A DNA stretch of 64,000 bases from Strigamia acuminata (lineage: Eukaryota; Arthropoda; Chilopoda; Geophilomorpha; Linotaeniidae). Location: the NCBI GenBank assembly GCA_949358305.1, contig OX442322.1:9114001-9178000 (forward strand), in the 5' to 3' direction. This document shows positions 1 to 9,658 of this stretch, one piece after another (positions within the stretch are counted from its first letter, which is position 1; each line of letters opens with the position of its first letter). The position numbers and the translations under genes are program-made. The notes under the pieces were generated by a model. It saw only the letters and a program-made list of their open reading frames with translations. It was not told where the DNA came from and did no database searches.

Positions 1-542
1 AACTGGCTCTGCTGAAGACGAAACAACTCGACTGGAATCTTGACCGCGTCGCTTGTGAGACGGCGCACGTCTGTGTGGACACAGCCTCGTTCTGTACAAC
101 TAGCTGGGCACACGAAAACTCGGAAAATCTTTGCAAAACTCTCTTGACCGACGATCCCGATGTGATTGCTATCGACGATCAGACCAATGGCGTCCCGCTT
201 TATTAACGACACCAAACCACGTGCTGTGCTGACGACGCCGATGACGCACGGAACTGCCCAGCTCAAAACGTTGAGGCATCTGCATTCCGCCATGCAACGC
301 ACTCGCACTGGACTTACTGGATGTTCCTGAAACAAATATCGCCATTCTTTGTGGCGATTCCCGATGTGTGTGGCAGCCACACTTGCTGCGCTTGTGGCAC
401 ACGACGTGGTGGACGTAACACAGTCCACGCAACTCTTGATGCAATCGTTGATCTTGAAAATGGCGCCCGTTTCGGCCATTTTCGAACTCACGGCAACTAC
501 GCATCTGGTTTGCATCCTGGTCAAGCAAAACGGCACCAAAAA
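1..542 (-). mobile_element. NA-3.1 internal leader (partial)
   Basis: Start of the internal region of a minus-strand NA-3 element whose body lies left of the window. Reading the minus strand, the primer-binding-site-like TGGTGCCG follows the LTR end directly, and the rest aligns by eye with the leader of the NA-3 copy at 57650-58220 and with that at 11338-11900. No coding region is supported; open frames on both strands are short and overlap each other. Confidence 0.8.
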
Positions 543-1303
543 TGTTTCTAGCAATGCTTTGTGGCCGTGTGGCACTCTAGAAGACAACAGAAAAAGCTTA
601 TAACAAATAAACCTACTTACTAGAACTTGTGATGAGCTCCAAAAGAGATGATGCATTGCAGGAGAAATCCTGCTTGAAATCCCTGCAAAGTGGCCTAATA
701 AGTGTCTGGAAGAACTCACCACTAATATGCCAAATAACACATAAACAAACCGAATTTAATGTAAAGTTAATATCTATCAAAAGTACACAGAAAAGAGAGG
801 AGAAAATTACATATCTTAACCCTAGAAATCTACATAACAGTCACAGTGTAGTTGCTGCGCAACCTACAACAATTAGAGCAACGAGTGGCAACAATCACTC
901 GCAAGAGGCGAATTGTCCCTCTAGTGACAAAATGATAAAGCGTATACAAGAAAATACACAGTTTCAAGTATAAAATCATTACAAAAGGCACAAAACCGTA
1001 ATACATTAAGCCAAAGTGTTTCAAATAAATGAACTAACTTAGGAACTAACAGCAGCGACTCTTTGGACGAATCCAAGCAGTAAAACTCCAAAGAATCAAA
1101 GGAAAAATACAAGATTACCTTAAGAAAGACAGCTTAAATCAGGTAAAACATAACTCCCACGTCACAAACTACACGAAATTCATTTAACATTTAGCCAAAA
1201 CTTAAGCTGCACTATTAACTAAACACAAACTTAAATAATTGATCAATTCAAGCAAATCCGCTATTGCGATAGCAAAAAATCCATGTTGCGCGTGCTCGCA
1301 ACA
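543..1303 (-). repeat. NA-3.1 5' LTR (subfamily ii)
   Basis: A 761-bp LTR in minus orientation. On the minus strand it starts TGTTGCG..CGCAACA and ends ..TAGAAACA. It closely resembles the 773-bp LTRs at 56877 and 60286, and more distantly the 739-bp LTRs at 10599 and 15719. The right edge abuts position 15 of the NA-1 LTR, so this copy inserted into NA-1; the next bases, cacc, are the probable target duplication, whose partner is outside the window. Confidence 0.88.
577..620 (-). other. 44-nt intron-like segment in U5 (NA-3.1)
   Basis: On the minus strand it begins GTAAGT (perfect 5' splice consensus) and ends with a T-rich run and CTAG. It has exactly the same length and place as the segments in every other NA-3 LTR of the window. 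Splicing is inferred, not shown. Confidence 0.55.
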
Positions 1304-1672
1304 CACCTACAACTTGTTTCTCAGTTTATAATTCTCAAGTTCAGCATTTGGTGTCTCTGTTAACCTGTTTCTTGATCTTATACTTAGTTACAATTATTGC
1401 ACACGTGATTTCCTTGTAATAAGTTTTCTTTATTAATCTAAACTGATTATTAAAACACTTTTGCTTTCAACCTTCAACTGTGCGAAAGTCTGTAAAGTTT
1501 GCTTAGAGAAATAAATCATTATTTCTTGTCACAGAACAAGTTTGTCCTGCACACAACAGGGCAAGGAGTTTTTCCAGTACAAGGCGAATTGCTTCAATCA
1601 CCAATTCGCACCGCTCCTAAGCGAGCCCGCCAGCTGCAGCATCTCTCATCTTTAGCGAGGCTGATAGCTACA
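1304..1672 (+). repeat. NA-1 LTR copy 1 (first 14 bp displaced)
   Basis: Matches LTR positions 15-383 of the copies at 4905 and 8520. The missing first 14 bp lie on the far side of the NA-3.1 insertion, outside the window. Confidence 0.9.
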
Positions 1673-1675
1673 ATT

Positions 1676-1693
1676 TGGTGCCGTGACCAGGAT
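1676..1693 (+). other. NA-1 primer-binding site (tRNA-His type), copy 1
   Basis: TGGTGCCGTGA, 3 nt after the LTR, is complementary to the 3' end of animal tRNA-His (acceptor 5' strand GCCGTGA, discriminator A, CCA). It is followed by CCAGGAT, a box shared with the other families. tRNA identity comes from recalled tRNA sequence, so it needs a check. Confidence 0.65.
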
Positions 1694-1866
1694 ACGTACT
1701 CGAGGTCAAGCCAAGACGCCGCGTGACCTCCGTCCAGATACCTCCCCGTCAGCGTGGAGGAACCGGTGAACTTCGAAGTCGGACCACGTCGAGTCCAGTC
1801 GCCAAGTCGACCCCAGTTCAACCGTGACTTGCTCTCCCAGCCAGCCACACCAGTAGAAAGAAAAAG

Positions 1867-1881
1867 CACAACGCAATGTAC
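1867..1881 (+). promoter_or_regulatory. Shared leader motif CACAACGCAATGTAC (NA-1 copy 1)
   Basis: The same motif lies in the leaders of BP-A, NA-2 and NA-3, with a variant in BP-B and BP-C. It can form a short stem (ACA/TGT) around ACGCAA. Its ATG opens a two-codon frame (M-Y-stop). Candidate Gag or packaging contact, by inference. Confidence 0.5.
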
Positions 1882-2048
1882 TAGTCCAGTCGACCAGAAT
1901 CAAGCAAGATCCACCTTGGTTTTCTTCACCTGCAAAGAGAAAAAAGTAGTTTTAAGAGATTTAGTCTTAAACGTGAATGTTAGTTTTAAGTTTTCATACC
2001 AATAAGATTTTTTGGGGGATCCAACGTTTACTCCCGTTCTCCCCAACC

Positions 2049-2639
2049 ATGTATCGGACAGAAGAGGACCTCCGTATCGAAACCGCAAGACGGGACATGG
2101 AGCAAAAGTTAAACCAACTGCATCGGGACCAACGAGTATTGGAGATGTTTTTCAATCCATTCATGTCCAGAGTTTGGCTCGCGGAAATTGACCGCTATTG
2201 CGCCCAGGTCCGCACATTAGCATACGGTGATCCAGAATGTCCCCCCGTCCTTCCCGGCCCCGGCTCTGAGGCCGACGAGGATGTCATGTTTGTTGGCCAG
2301 TTTCCATGTGGGACCACCCCAAAGAAATTAGGCATCTCAGTCAAGCCCGCGACGACTTTTGGTTCGAGTTTTCCAGTAGAATTTGATCAGCCTGGTCCGA
2401 GTGGAGTATCCAAGCGTGTTTCCGTCTCCAAGAGCAATGACGCGGATGCGACAGCTCCAACGCAAACTGTTGCGTCGTCAACAGGTCAGGTAGTAGGTCA
2501 GGTGATAAATCCAGTTGCCACACACTCGTTGAACAGTTGGCCATACAGCGTTATCATGTTGTTCAGCGTCGTGATCGTTCTTCTTATGATAGGAGGGTTC
2601 CTTTTGGGATATTCTGCAAAAGGTAACAGCAATGCTTAG
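2049..2639 (+). CDS. NA-1 196-aa protein with C-terminal membrane segment, copy 1
   Basis: I do not recognise this protein. The start chosen is ATG at 2049 (context aaccATGt), because the 24 codons upstream in frame cover ordinary leader. Residues 1-60 are charged and helix-like (EEDLRIETARRDMEQ), with possible coiled coil at 5-35. Residues 61-165 are low-complexity, Pro/Gly/Ser/Thr-rich and probably disordered. Residues 166-188 form one strong hydrophobic segment (VIMLFSVVIVLLMIGGF), followed by an 8-residue tail, as in a tail-anchored protein. There is no signal peptide, zinc knuckle or enzyme motif. It is the only substantial frame in NA-1 and is unchanged in the second copy. It could be a relic of an envelope or Gag C-terminus, or a captured host gene. 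Confidence 0.6.
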   Translation: MYRTEEDLRIETARRDMEQKLNQLHRDQRVLEMFFNPFMSRVWLAEIDRYCAQVRTLAYGDPECPPVLPGPGSEADEDVMFVGQFPCGTTPKKLGISVKPATTFGSSFPVEFDQPGPSGVSKRVSVSKSNDADATAPTQTVASSTGQVVGQVINPVATHSLNSWPYSVIMLFSVVIVLLMIGGFLLGYSAKGNSNA

Positions 2640-4904
2640 TTTTAAGAATGTCAGTTAGGGCTTCTCGTCATTTATTTCTTGCATTTTAACTTATCCAGTG
2701 GGCCGTTAGTTAGCAAAGTTTCCCTCTGTACAGGTAGAAGCGCGAAAGGAGGAAATTACCTGGGTTTGGTTTTTTTTTTCCCCAGTTTTATCGAGTGTAC
2801 AGTTGCGCCTTGTTTAGTAAGTATAAGGTGGCCAACAGCAGGTCCCTTTCCATAAGTTCTCATGTCCCTTGCCCAGGAGATTAGAATTGCAGTGGGTGAC
2901 GCCCTTTTCTGTTTCAATTAGTTTCCGCTAGGCCGTCAGTTAAGTCTCGTTATTTTCCGTACCGATGTAAGCGCGAACAGATGAATACGTCTTGACACGT
3001 GACGTTGTTTTCTTCCCCAGTTTGCATCAGGTGTACAGGTACGTCCCGCTTAAGACGTAGGAAATTCAACTCTTTGTCGCTAGTTCCCTCCTGCCTAGGA
3101 AAAATTGAAAGTTGAAGTGGTATTTATACGTTTAAAGTTCCTATTTTTTCATATACTTGTTTTAATTTTCGTTTACTGTCCGGTTATTGAGGTACACAGT
3201 CCTTCGTCGGTTCCTTCCCCCTTTCCCGGGAACCTCTCTCTGACGAGAGATGGGGTTTCTTTTTCCGAGGCACTTGTCCCTTTTTTGACGAAAAATTGGA
3301 TCTTGTGTCTCGGAAAAATTTAGCGGATGGAACTTGGGTTTTTCTGTGTTTTCTGAGGTTTCTGGAATTAGATTAGGGTAATTTATGTTTAGTTTAATGT
3401 TTAATTTCGGCCTGGTGTTTTGGTAACAGAATGAGTTACGCAGCTGAAGATGAAGGTTTTTCGTACCAAGGTTCATGTAAAGTCAGGTTCGTGGTGACGT
3501 CATTCGTTAAAAACAAGGCGAAAATCGATTTGTTTCTTTCTTCCATTCCCGCCCCCGGGAAAAACTCTGTTGCTAGCAGCATTAGCAACAGAGAGTGTTG
3601 TTGTAGCGGATAAAACTTCCAATCTCTCTGTAAAAAGTAAAAGTTAAGTTTTTAAATAATTAACTACGCAAGGTATCAACTAGTTTAGCTTATCTGATCG
3701 AATTCCTTTCCGAATTATCATTTTCTCGTCATCTTGGCGTTTTCTTCCACTTCCAGTCCGGTTGTGTGATGAGTCTGAGGCCTTTTTTCTTATACAGGTT
3801 ACTGAAAAAGGTGCATTTTCGTTAGTAAAACTGAGGAGGCTTATTTGCAAGTAGCAGATAGGTTTTTCTTACCTGTTAAGATCGTTTTCCGTGTCTTGAA
3901 GCTGTCGTTTTGTTTCGTTGTGTCCAAATCGATCGGCGCGCGCATTTGGCAAGCTCGCCTCGGATGGTTGCATGGGGCCGACGATTCCCTGTAGGAAAAA
4001 ATATAGGTTTTTAATATTTGTCTTGTTATTTATAGTTTGCACTTTAAATACTCATCTGACGGTCGTTTCCTTCTCGTGTTTGCATGTTCGCGGGTGTCGA
4101 GTCAGTCTGGCTGGCTGGCGCTCGTCTGTATCTCGAAGCGGTTCTCGTGGTTTTTGCTGGAACGACACATTGCTGATTATGTCGTGGGAACTTTGATCAT
4201 GCATTAGAATAAATATTTCTTACCGTCATAAGTACCGGGGAATGAGTCCTGAGCCGTGAGAAGCTTCGTTTGGCCTCGTGGAGAGTTGGAGGCGATCCGG
4301 GTCCGCCATCTTGGTTTGCTCGAACCTGCTCTCGCCTGTCATTTGTGGTAATTAAATTTGTTGTTCCGGTATTTAGAATACTCTGTAGATTAATTAGTGC
4401 TCTAATTATTAGCAATTATTCCCGTTATGCATTACCTTCTAAGTGGTTCCGCAGATTTCTTGGTACATTCTCATCTCTGCTTGCTTTGGCCTTGGCGGCC
4501 ATTGTCTCTGCTTTTCGTTCTTGTTGTCTTCGGGTTTTCTCAACACCCGCTTCTTACGCTCCAACGCGGTTTTCGGAATGATTTGTCCCGGTTTCTTTAA
4601 TGTTTTGCCTAATAAACGTTATTCTTGGTCAATGCATTGAAATTGGGAGGTTTGTAGAAGTTAACGTTGCCCTGGCGTTCTTATCCGAGTTCGTTAACCG
4701 AATTGGAACACTTTGCCCCGGGTTTTAGCGTTACCGACCCGGCCTAATGTTCGTTCTCTCGTATTTCGACATTCTTTACCACCAGTCTTAGAATTAAGTA
4801 GGGATTTAGTAACTTTATTTGTTTCTGTAAGCTTTAATGTATAAATCTTTAAATATAAGCGTTGTTTGAGCTGTTTAAATAACGAAATCTTTGTAACACT
4901 GTAC
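2640..4904 (+). mobile_element. NA-1 internal 3' noncoding region, copy 1
   Basis: About 2.3 kb without a convincing gene; frames do not exceed ~100 codons and overlap on both strands. It holds a partly decayed direct repeat (around 2700-2890 and 2930-3090, sharing GTAAGCGCGAA-type and CCCCAGTTT blocks), a perfect 11-bp hairpin at 3565-3593, and a CCGCCATCTTGG motif at 4303-4314. No polypurine tract is visible before the LTR at 4905. Confidence 0.7.
3565..3593 (+). other. Perfect 11-bp hairpin in NA-1, copy 1
   Basis: CTCTGTTGCTA and TAGCAACAGAG flank a 7-nt loop. The arms pair perfectly; the second copy is at 7180-7208. Confidence 0.7.
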
Positions 4905-5287
4905 TGTAGCCTTGGTGGCACCTACAACTTGTTTCTCAGTTTATAATTCTCAAGTTCAGCATTTGGTGTCTCTGTTAACCTGTTTCTTGATCTTATACTT
5001 AGTTACAATTATTGCACACGTGATTTCCTTGTAATAAGTTTTCTTTATTAATCTAAACTGATTATTAAAACACTTTTGCTTTCAACCTTCAACTGTGCGA
5101 AAGTCTGTAAAGTTTGCTTAGAGAAATAAATCATTATTTCTTGTCACAGAACAAGTTTGTCCTGCACACAACAGGGCAAGGAGTTTTTCCAGTACAAGGC
5201 GAATTGCTTCAATCACCAATTCGCACCGCTCCTAAGCGAGCCCGCCAGCTGCAGCATCTCTCATCTTTAGCGAGGCTGATAGCTACA
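4905..5287 (+). repeat. NA-1 LTR copy 2 (complete, shared)
   Basis: A 383-bp LTR shared as 3' LTR of unit 1 and 5' LTR of unit 2. Ends are TGTAGC / GCTACA, a perfect 6-bp inverted repeat. Confidence 0.92.
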
Positions 5288-5290
5288 ATT

Positions 5291-5308
5291 TGGTGCCGTG
5301 ACCAGGAT
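5291..5308 (+). other. NA-1 primer-binding site, copy 2
   Basis: Identical to the site at 1676, 3 nt after the central LTR. Confidence 0.65.
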
Positions 5309-5481
5309 ACGTACTCGAGGTCAAGCCAAGACGCCGCGTGACCTCCGTCCAGATACCTCCCCGTCAGCGTGGAGGAACCGGTGAACTTCGAAGTCGGACC
5401 ACGTCGAGTCCAGTCGCCAAGTCGACCCCAGTTCAACCGTGACTTGCTCTCCCAGCCAGCCACACCAGTAGAAAGAAAAAG

Positions 5482-5496
5482 CACAACGCAATGTAC
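5482..5496 (+). promoter_or_regulatory. Shared leader motif CACAACGCAATGTAC (NA-1 copy 2)
   Basis: Exact copy of the motif at 1867-1881, 3,615 bp downstream. Confidence 0.5.
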
Positions 5497-5663
5497 TAGT
5501 CCAGTCGACCAGAATCAAGCAAGATCCACCTTGGTTTTCTTCACCTGCAAAGAGAAAAAAGTAGTTTTAAGAGATTTAGTCTTAAACGTGAATGTTAGTT
5601 TTAAGTTTTCATACCAATAAGATTTTTTGGGGGATCCAACGTTTACTCCCGTTCTCCCCAACC

Positions 5664-6254
5664 ATGTATCGGACAGAAGAGGACCTCCGTATCGAAACCG
5701 CAAGACGGGACATGGAGCAAAAGTTAAACCAACTGCATCGGGACCAACGAGTATTGGAGATGTTTTTCAATCCATTCATGTCCAGAGTTTGGCTCGCGGA
5801 AATTGACCGCTATTGCGCCCAGGTCCGCACATTAGCATACGGTGATCCAGAATGTCCCCCCGTCCTTCCCGGCCCCGGCTCTGAGGCCGACGAGGATGTC
5901 ATGTTTGTTGGCCAGTTTCCATGTGGGACCACCCCAAAGAAATTAGGCATCTCAGTCAAGCCCGCGACGACTTTTGGTTCGAGTTTTCCAGTAGAATTTG
6001 ATCAGCCTGGTCCGAGTGGAGTATCCAAGCGTGTTTCCGTCTCCAAGAGCAATGACGCGGATGCGACAGCTCCAACGCAAACTGTTGCGTCGTCAACAGG
6101 TCAGGTAGTAGGTCAGGTGATAAATCCAGTTGCCACACACTCGTTGAACAGTTGGCCATACAGCGTTATCATGTTGTTCAGCGTCGTGATCGTTCTTCTT
6201 ATGATAGGAGGGTTCCTTTTGGGATATTCTGCAAAAGGTAACAGCAATGCTTAG
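5664..6254 (+). CDS. NA-1 196-aa protein with C-terminal membrane segment, copy 2
   Basis: Residue-for-residue identical to the protein at 2049-2639: charged N-terminus, disordered middle, hydrophobic segment at residues 166-188 and a short tail. The copies are too similar for a selection test; related copies elsewhere in the genome are needed to decide whether the frame is constrained. Confidence 0.6.
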   Translation: MYRTEEDLRIETARRDMEQKLNQLHRDQRVLEMFFNPFMSRVWLAEIDRYCAQVRTLAYGDPECPPVLPGPGSEADEDVMFVGQFPCGTTPKKLGISVKPATTFGSSFPVEFDQPGPSGVSKRVSVSKSNDADATAPTQTVASSTGQVVGQVINPVATHSLNSWPYSVIMLFSVVIVLLMIGGFLLGYSAKGNSNA

Positions 6255-8519
6255 TTTTAAGAATGTCAGTTAGGGCTTCTCGTCATTTATTTCTTGCATT
6301 TTAACTTATCCAGTGGGCCGTTAGTTAGCAAAGTTTCCCTCTGTACAGGTAGAAGCGCGAAAGGAGGAAATTACCTGGGTTTGGTTTTTTTTTTCCCCAG
6401 TTTTATCGAGTGTACAGTTGCGCCTTGTTTAGTAAGTATAAGGTGGCCAACAGCAGGTCCCTTTCCATAAGTTCTCATGTCCCTTGCCCAGGAGATTAGA
6501 ATTGCAGTGGGTGACGCCCTTTTCTGTTTCAATTAGTTTCCGCTAGGCCGTCAGTTAAGTCTCGTTATTTTCCGTACCGATGTAAGCGCGAACAGATGAA
6601 TACGTCTTGACACGTGACGTTGTTTTCTTCCCCAGTTTGCATCAGGTGTACAGGTACGTCCCGCTTAAGACGTAGGAAATTCAACTCTTTGTCGCTAGTT
6701 CCCTCCTGCCTAGGAAAAATTGAAAGTTGAAGTGGTATTTATACGTTTAAAGTTCCTATTTTTTCATATACTTGTTTTAATTTTCGTTTACTGTCCGGTT
6801 ATTGAGGTACACAGTCCTTCGTCGGTTCCTTCCCCCTTTCCCGGGAACCTCTCTCTGACGAGAGATGGGGTTTCTTTTTCCGAGGCACTTGTCCCTTTTT
6901 TGACGAAAAATTGGATCTTGTGTCTCGGAAAAATTTAGCGGATGGAACTTGGGTTTTTCTGTGTTTTCTGAGGTTTCTGGAATTAGATTAGGGTAATTTA
7001 TGTTTAGTTTAATGTTTAATTTCGGCCTGGTGTTTTGGTAACAGAATGAGTTACGCAGCTGAAGATGAAGGTTTTTCGTACCAAGGTTCATGTAAAGTCA
7101 GGTTCGTGGTGACGTCATTCGTTAAAAACAAGGCGAAAATCGATTTGTTTCTTTCTTCCATTCCCGCCCCCGGGAAAAACTCTGTTGCTAGCAGCATTAG
7201 CAACAGAGAGTGTTGTTGTAGCGGATAAAACTTCCAATCTCTCTGTAAAAAGTAAAAGTTAAGTTTTTAAATAATTAACTACGCAAGGTATCAACTAGTT
7301 TAGCTTATCTGATCGAATTCCTTTCCGAATTATCATTTTCTCGTCATCTTGGCGTTTTCTTCCACTTCCAGTCCGGTTGTGTGATGAGTCTGAGGCCTTT
7401 TTTCTTATACAGGTTACTGAAAAAGGTGCATTTTCGTTAGTAAAACTGAGGAGGCTTATTTGCAAGTAGCAGATAGGTTTTTCTTACCTGTTAAGATCGT
7501 TTTCCGTGTCTTGAAGCTGTCGTTTTGTTTCGTTGTGTCCAAATCGATCGGCGCGCGCATTTGGCAAGCTCGCCTCGGATGGTTGCATGGGGCCGACGAT
7601 TCCCTGTAGGAAAAAATATAGGTTTTTAATATTTGTCTTGTTATTTATAGTTTGCACTTTAAATACTCATCTGACGGTCGTTTCCTTCTCGTGTTTGCAT
7701 GTTCGCGGGTGTCGAGTCAGTCTGGCTGGCTGGCGCTCGTCTGTATCTCGAAGCGGTTCTCGTGGTTTTTGCTGGAACGACACATTGCTGATTATGTCGT
7801 GGGAACTTTGATCATGCATTAGAATAAATATTTCTTACCGTCATAAGTACCGGGGAATGAGTCCTGAGCCGTGAGAAGCTTCGTTTGGCCTCGTGGAGAG
7901 TTGGAGGCGATCCGGGTCCGCCATCTTGGTTTGCTCGAACCTGCTCTCGCCTGTCATTTGTGGTAATTAAATTTGTTGTTCCGGTATTTAGAATACTCTG
8001 TAGATTAATTAGTGCTCTAATTATTAGCAATTATTCCCGTTATGCATTACCTTCTAAGTGGTTCCGCAGATTTCTTGGTACATTCTCATCTCTGCTTGCT
8101 TTGGCCTTGGCGGCCATTGTCTCTGCTTTTCGTTCTTGTTGTCTTCGGGTTTTCTCAACACCCGCTTCTTACGCTCCAACGCGGTTTTCGGAATGATTTG
8201 TCCCGGTTTCTTTAATGTTTTGCCTAATAAACGTTATTCTTGGTCAATGCATTGAAATTGGGAGGTTTGTAGAAGTTAACGTTGCCCTGGCGTTCTTATC
8301 CGAGTTCGTTAACCGAATTGGAACACTTTGCCCCGGGTTTTAGCGTTACCGACCCGGCCTAATGTTCGTTCTCTCGTATTTCGACATTCTTTACCACCAG
8401 TCTTAGAATTAAGTAGGGATTTAGTAACTTTATTTGTTTCTGTAAGCTTTAATGTATAAATCTTTAAATATAAGCGTTGTTTGAGCTGTTTAAATAACGA
8501 AATCTTTGTAACACTGTAC
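6255..8519 (+). mobile_element. NA-1 internal 3' noncoding region, copy 2
   Basis: Repeat of 2640-4904 at +3,615 bp, with the same hairpin (7180-7208) and CCGCCATCTTGG motif (7918-7929). No gene is seen. Confidence 0.7.
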
Positions 8520-8902
8520 TGTAGCCTTGGTGGCACCTACAACTTGTTTCTCAGTTTATAATTCTCAAGTTCAGCATTTGGTGTCTCTGTTAACCTGTTT
8601 CTTGATCTTATACTTAGTTACAATTATTGCACACGTGATTTCCTTGTAATAAGTTTTCTTTATTAATCTAAACTGATTATTAAAACACTTTTGCTTTCAA
8701 CCTTCAACTGTGCGAAAGTCTGTAAAGTTTGCTTAGAGAAATAAATCATTATTTCTTGTCACAGAACAAGTTTGTCCTGCACACAACAGGGCAAGGAGTT
8801 TTTCCAGTACAAGGCGAATTGCTTCAATCACCAATTCGCACCGCTCCTAAGCGAGCCCGCCAGCTGCAGCATCTCTCATCTTTAGCGAGGCTGATAGCTA
8901 CA
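8520..8902 (+). repeat. NA-1 LTR copy 3 (complete, 3' end)
   Basis: A 383-bp terminal LTR ending GCTACA. The next base belongs to the 140-bp satellite, which fixes the element's right edge. Confidence 0.92.
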
Positions 8903-9658
8903 AAGCAATGATTTGGGAGAATAGACTTTTGATCTCATCACAGTTGACTTAGCACAAACACCACAAGTCCAATGTCTCTGAATGTTCAGAAATAGTGTTT
9001 AAACCTTAGTAGAAGCCTTCAATGTAAGTTTTAGCAACATCCAAGCAATGATTTGCGAGAATAGACTTTTGATCTCATCACAGTTGACTTAGCACAAACA
9101 CCACAAGACCAATGTCTCTGAATGTTCAGAAATAGTGTTTAAACCTTAGTAGAAGGCTCCAATGTAAGTTTTAGCAACATCCAAGCAATGATTTGGGAGA
9201 ATAGACTTTTGATCTCATCACAGTTGACTTAGCACAAACACCACAAGACCAATGTCTCTGAATGTTCAGAAATAGTGTTTAAACCTTAGTAGAAGGCTCC
9301 AATGTAAGTTTTAGAAACATCCAAGCAATGATTTGGGAGAATAGACTTTTGATCTCATCACAGTTGACTTAGCACAAACACCACAAGACCAATGTCTCTG
9401 AATGTTCAGAAATAGTGTTTAAACCTTAGTAGAAGGCTCCAATGTAAGTTTTAGAAACATCCAAGCAATGATTTGGGAGAATAGACTTTTGATCTCATCA
9501 CAGTTGACTTAGCACAAACACCACAAGACCAATGTCTCTGAATGTTCAGAAATAGTGTTTAAACCTTAGTAGAAGGCTCCAATGTAAGTTTTAGCAACAT
9601 CCAAGCAATGATTTGGGAGAATAGACTTTTGATCTCATCACAGTTGACTTAGCACAAA
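8903..9658. repeat. 140-bp satellite array, about 5.4 monomers
   Basis: Head-to-tail monomers; the AAGCAATGATTTG block recurs at 8903, 9043, 9183, 9323, 9463 and 9603, an exact 140-bp step. Monomers differ at only a few positions (for example tttgcgag versus tttgggag). It has no coding content and appears to be the host DNA into which the elements inserted. The array resumes in phase at 42443. Confidence 0.95.

Larger units (their letters stand above)
1304..8902 (+). mobile_element. NA-1 tandem LTR element (LTR-int-LTR-int-LTR)
   Basis: A non-autonomous LTR retrotransposon present as two complete internal regions (1673-4904, 5288-8519; 3,232 bp each) and three 383-bp LTRs. The repeat period is 3,615 bp. 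The copies look identical: every open frame on both strands recurs unchanged 3,615 bp downstream. LTR ends are TGTAGC...GCTACA. There is a tRNA-His-type primer-binding site 3 nt after the LTR. No gag, protease, RT or integrase is present. The right end abuts the 140-bp satellite at 8903. The tandem form suggests LTR-LTR recombination or template switching; an assembly duplication is possible. Confidence 0.9.

Noticed and set aside
1676-1693. tRNA genes at the tRNA-like stretches
   Set aside because: Only 11-12 nt complementary to a tRNA 3' end are present; no cloverleaf. They are primer-binding sites.
3105-4581. Several 70-104-codon frames in the NA-1 3' region, some with hydrophobic runs
   Set aside because: T-rich sequence gives Phe/Leu/Val-rich chance frames; they overlap on both strands and lack start context. 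The apparent repetition is only due to the 3,615-bp duplication.
8903-9658. CRISPR-like array
   Set aside because: The 140-bp unit is repeated whole, with no repeat-spacer alternation, and the context is an animal genome.
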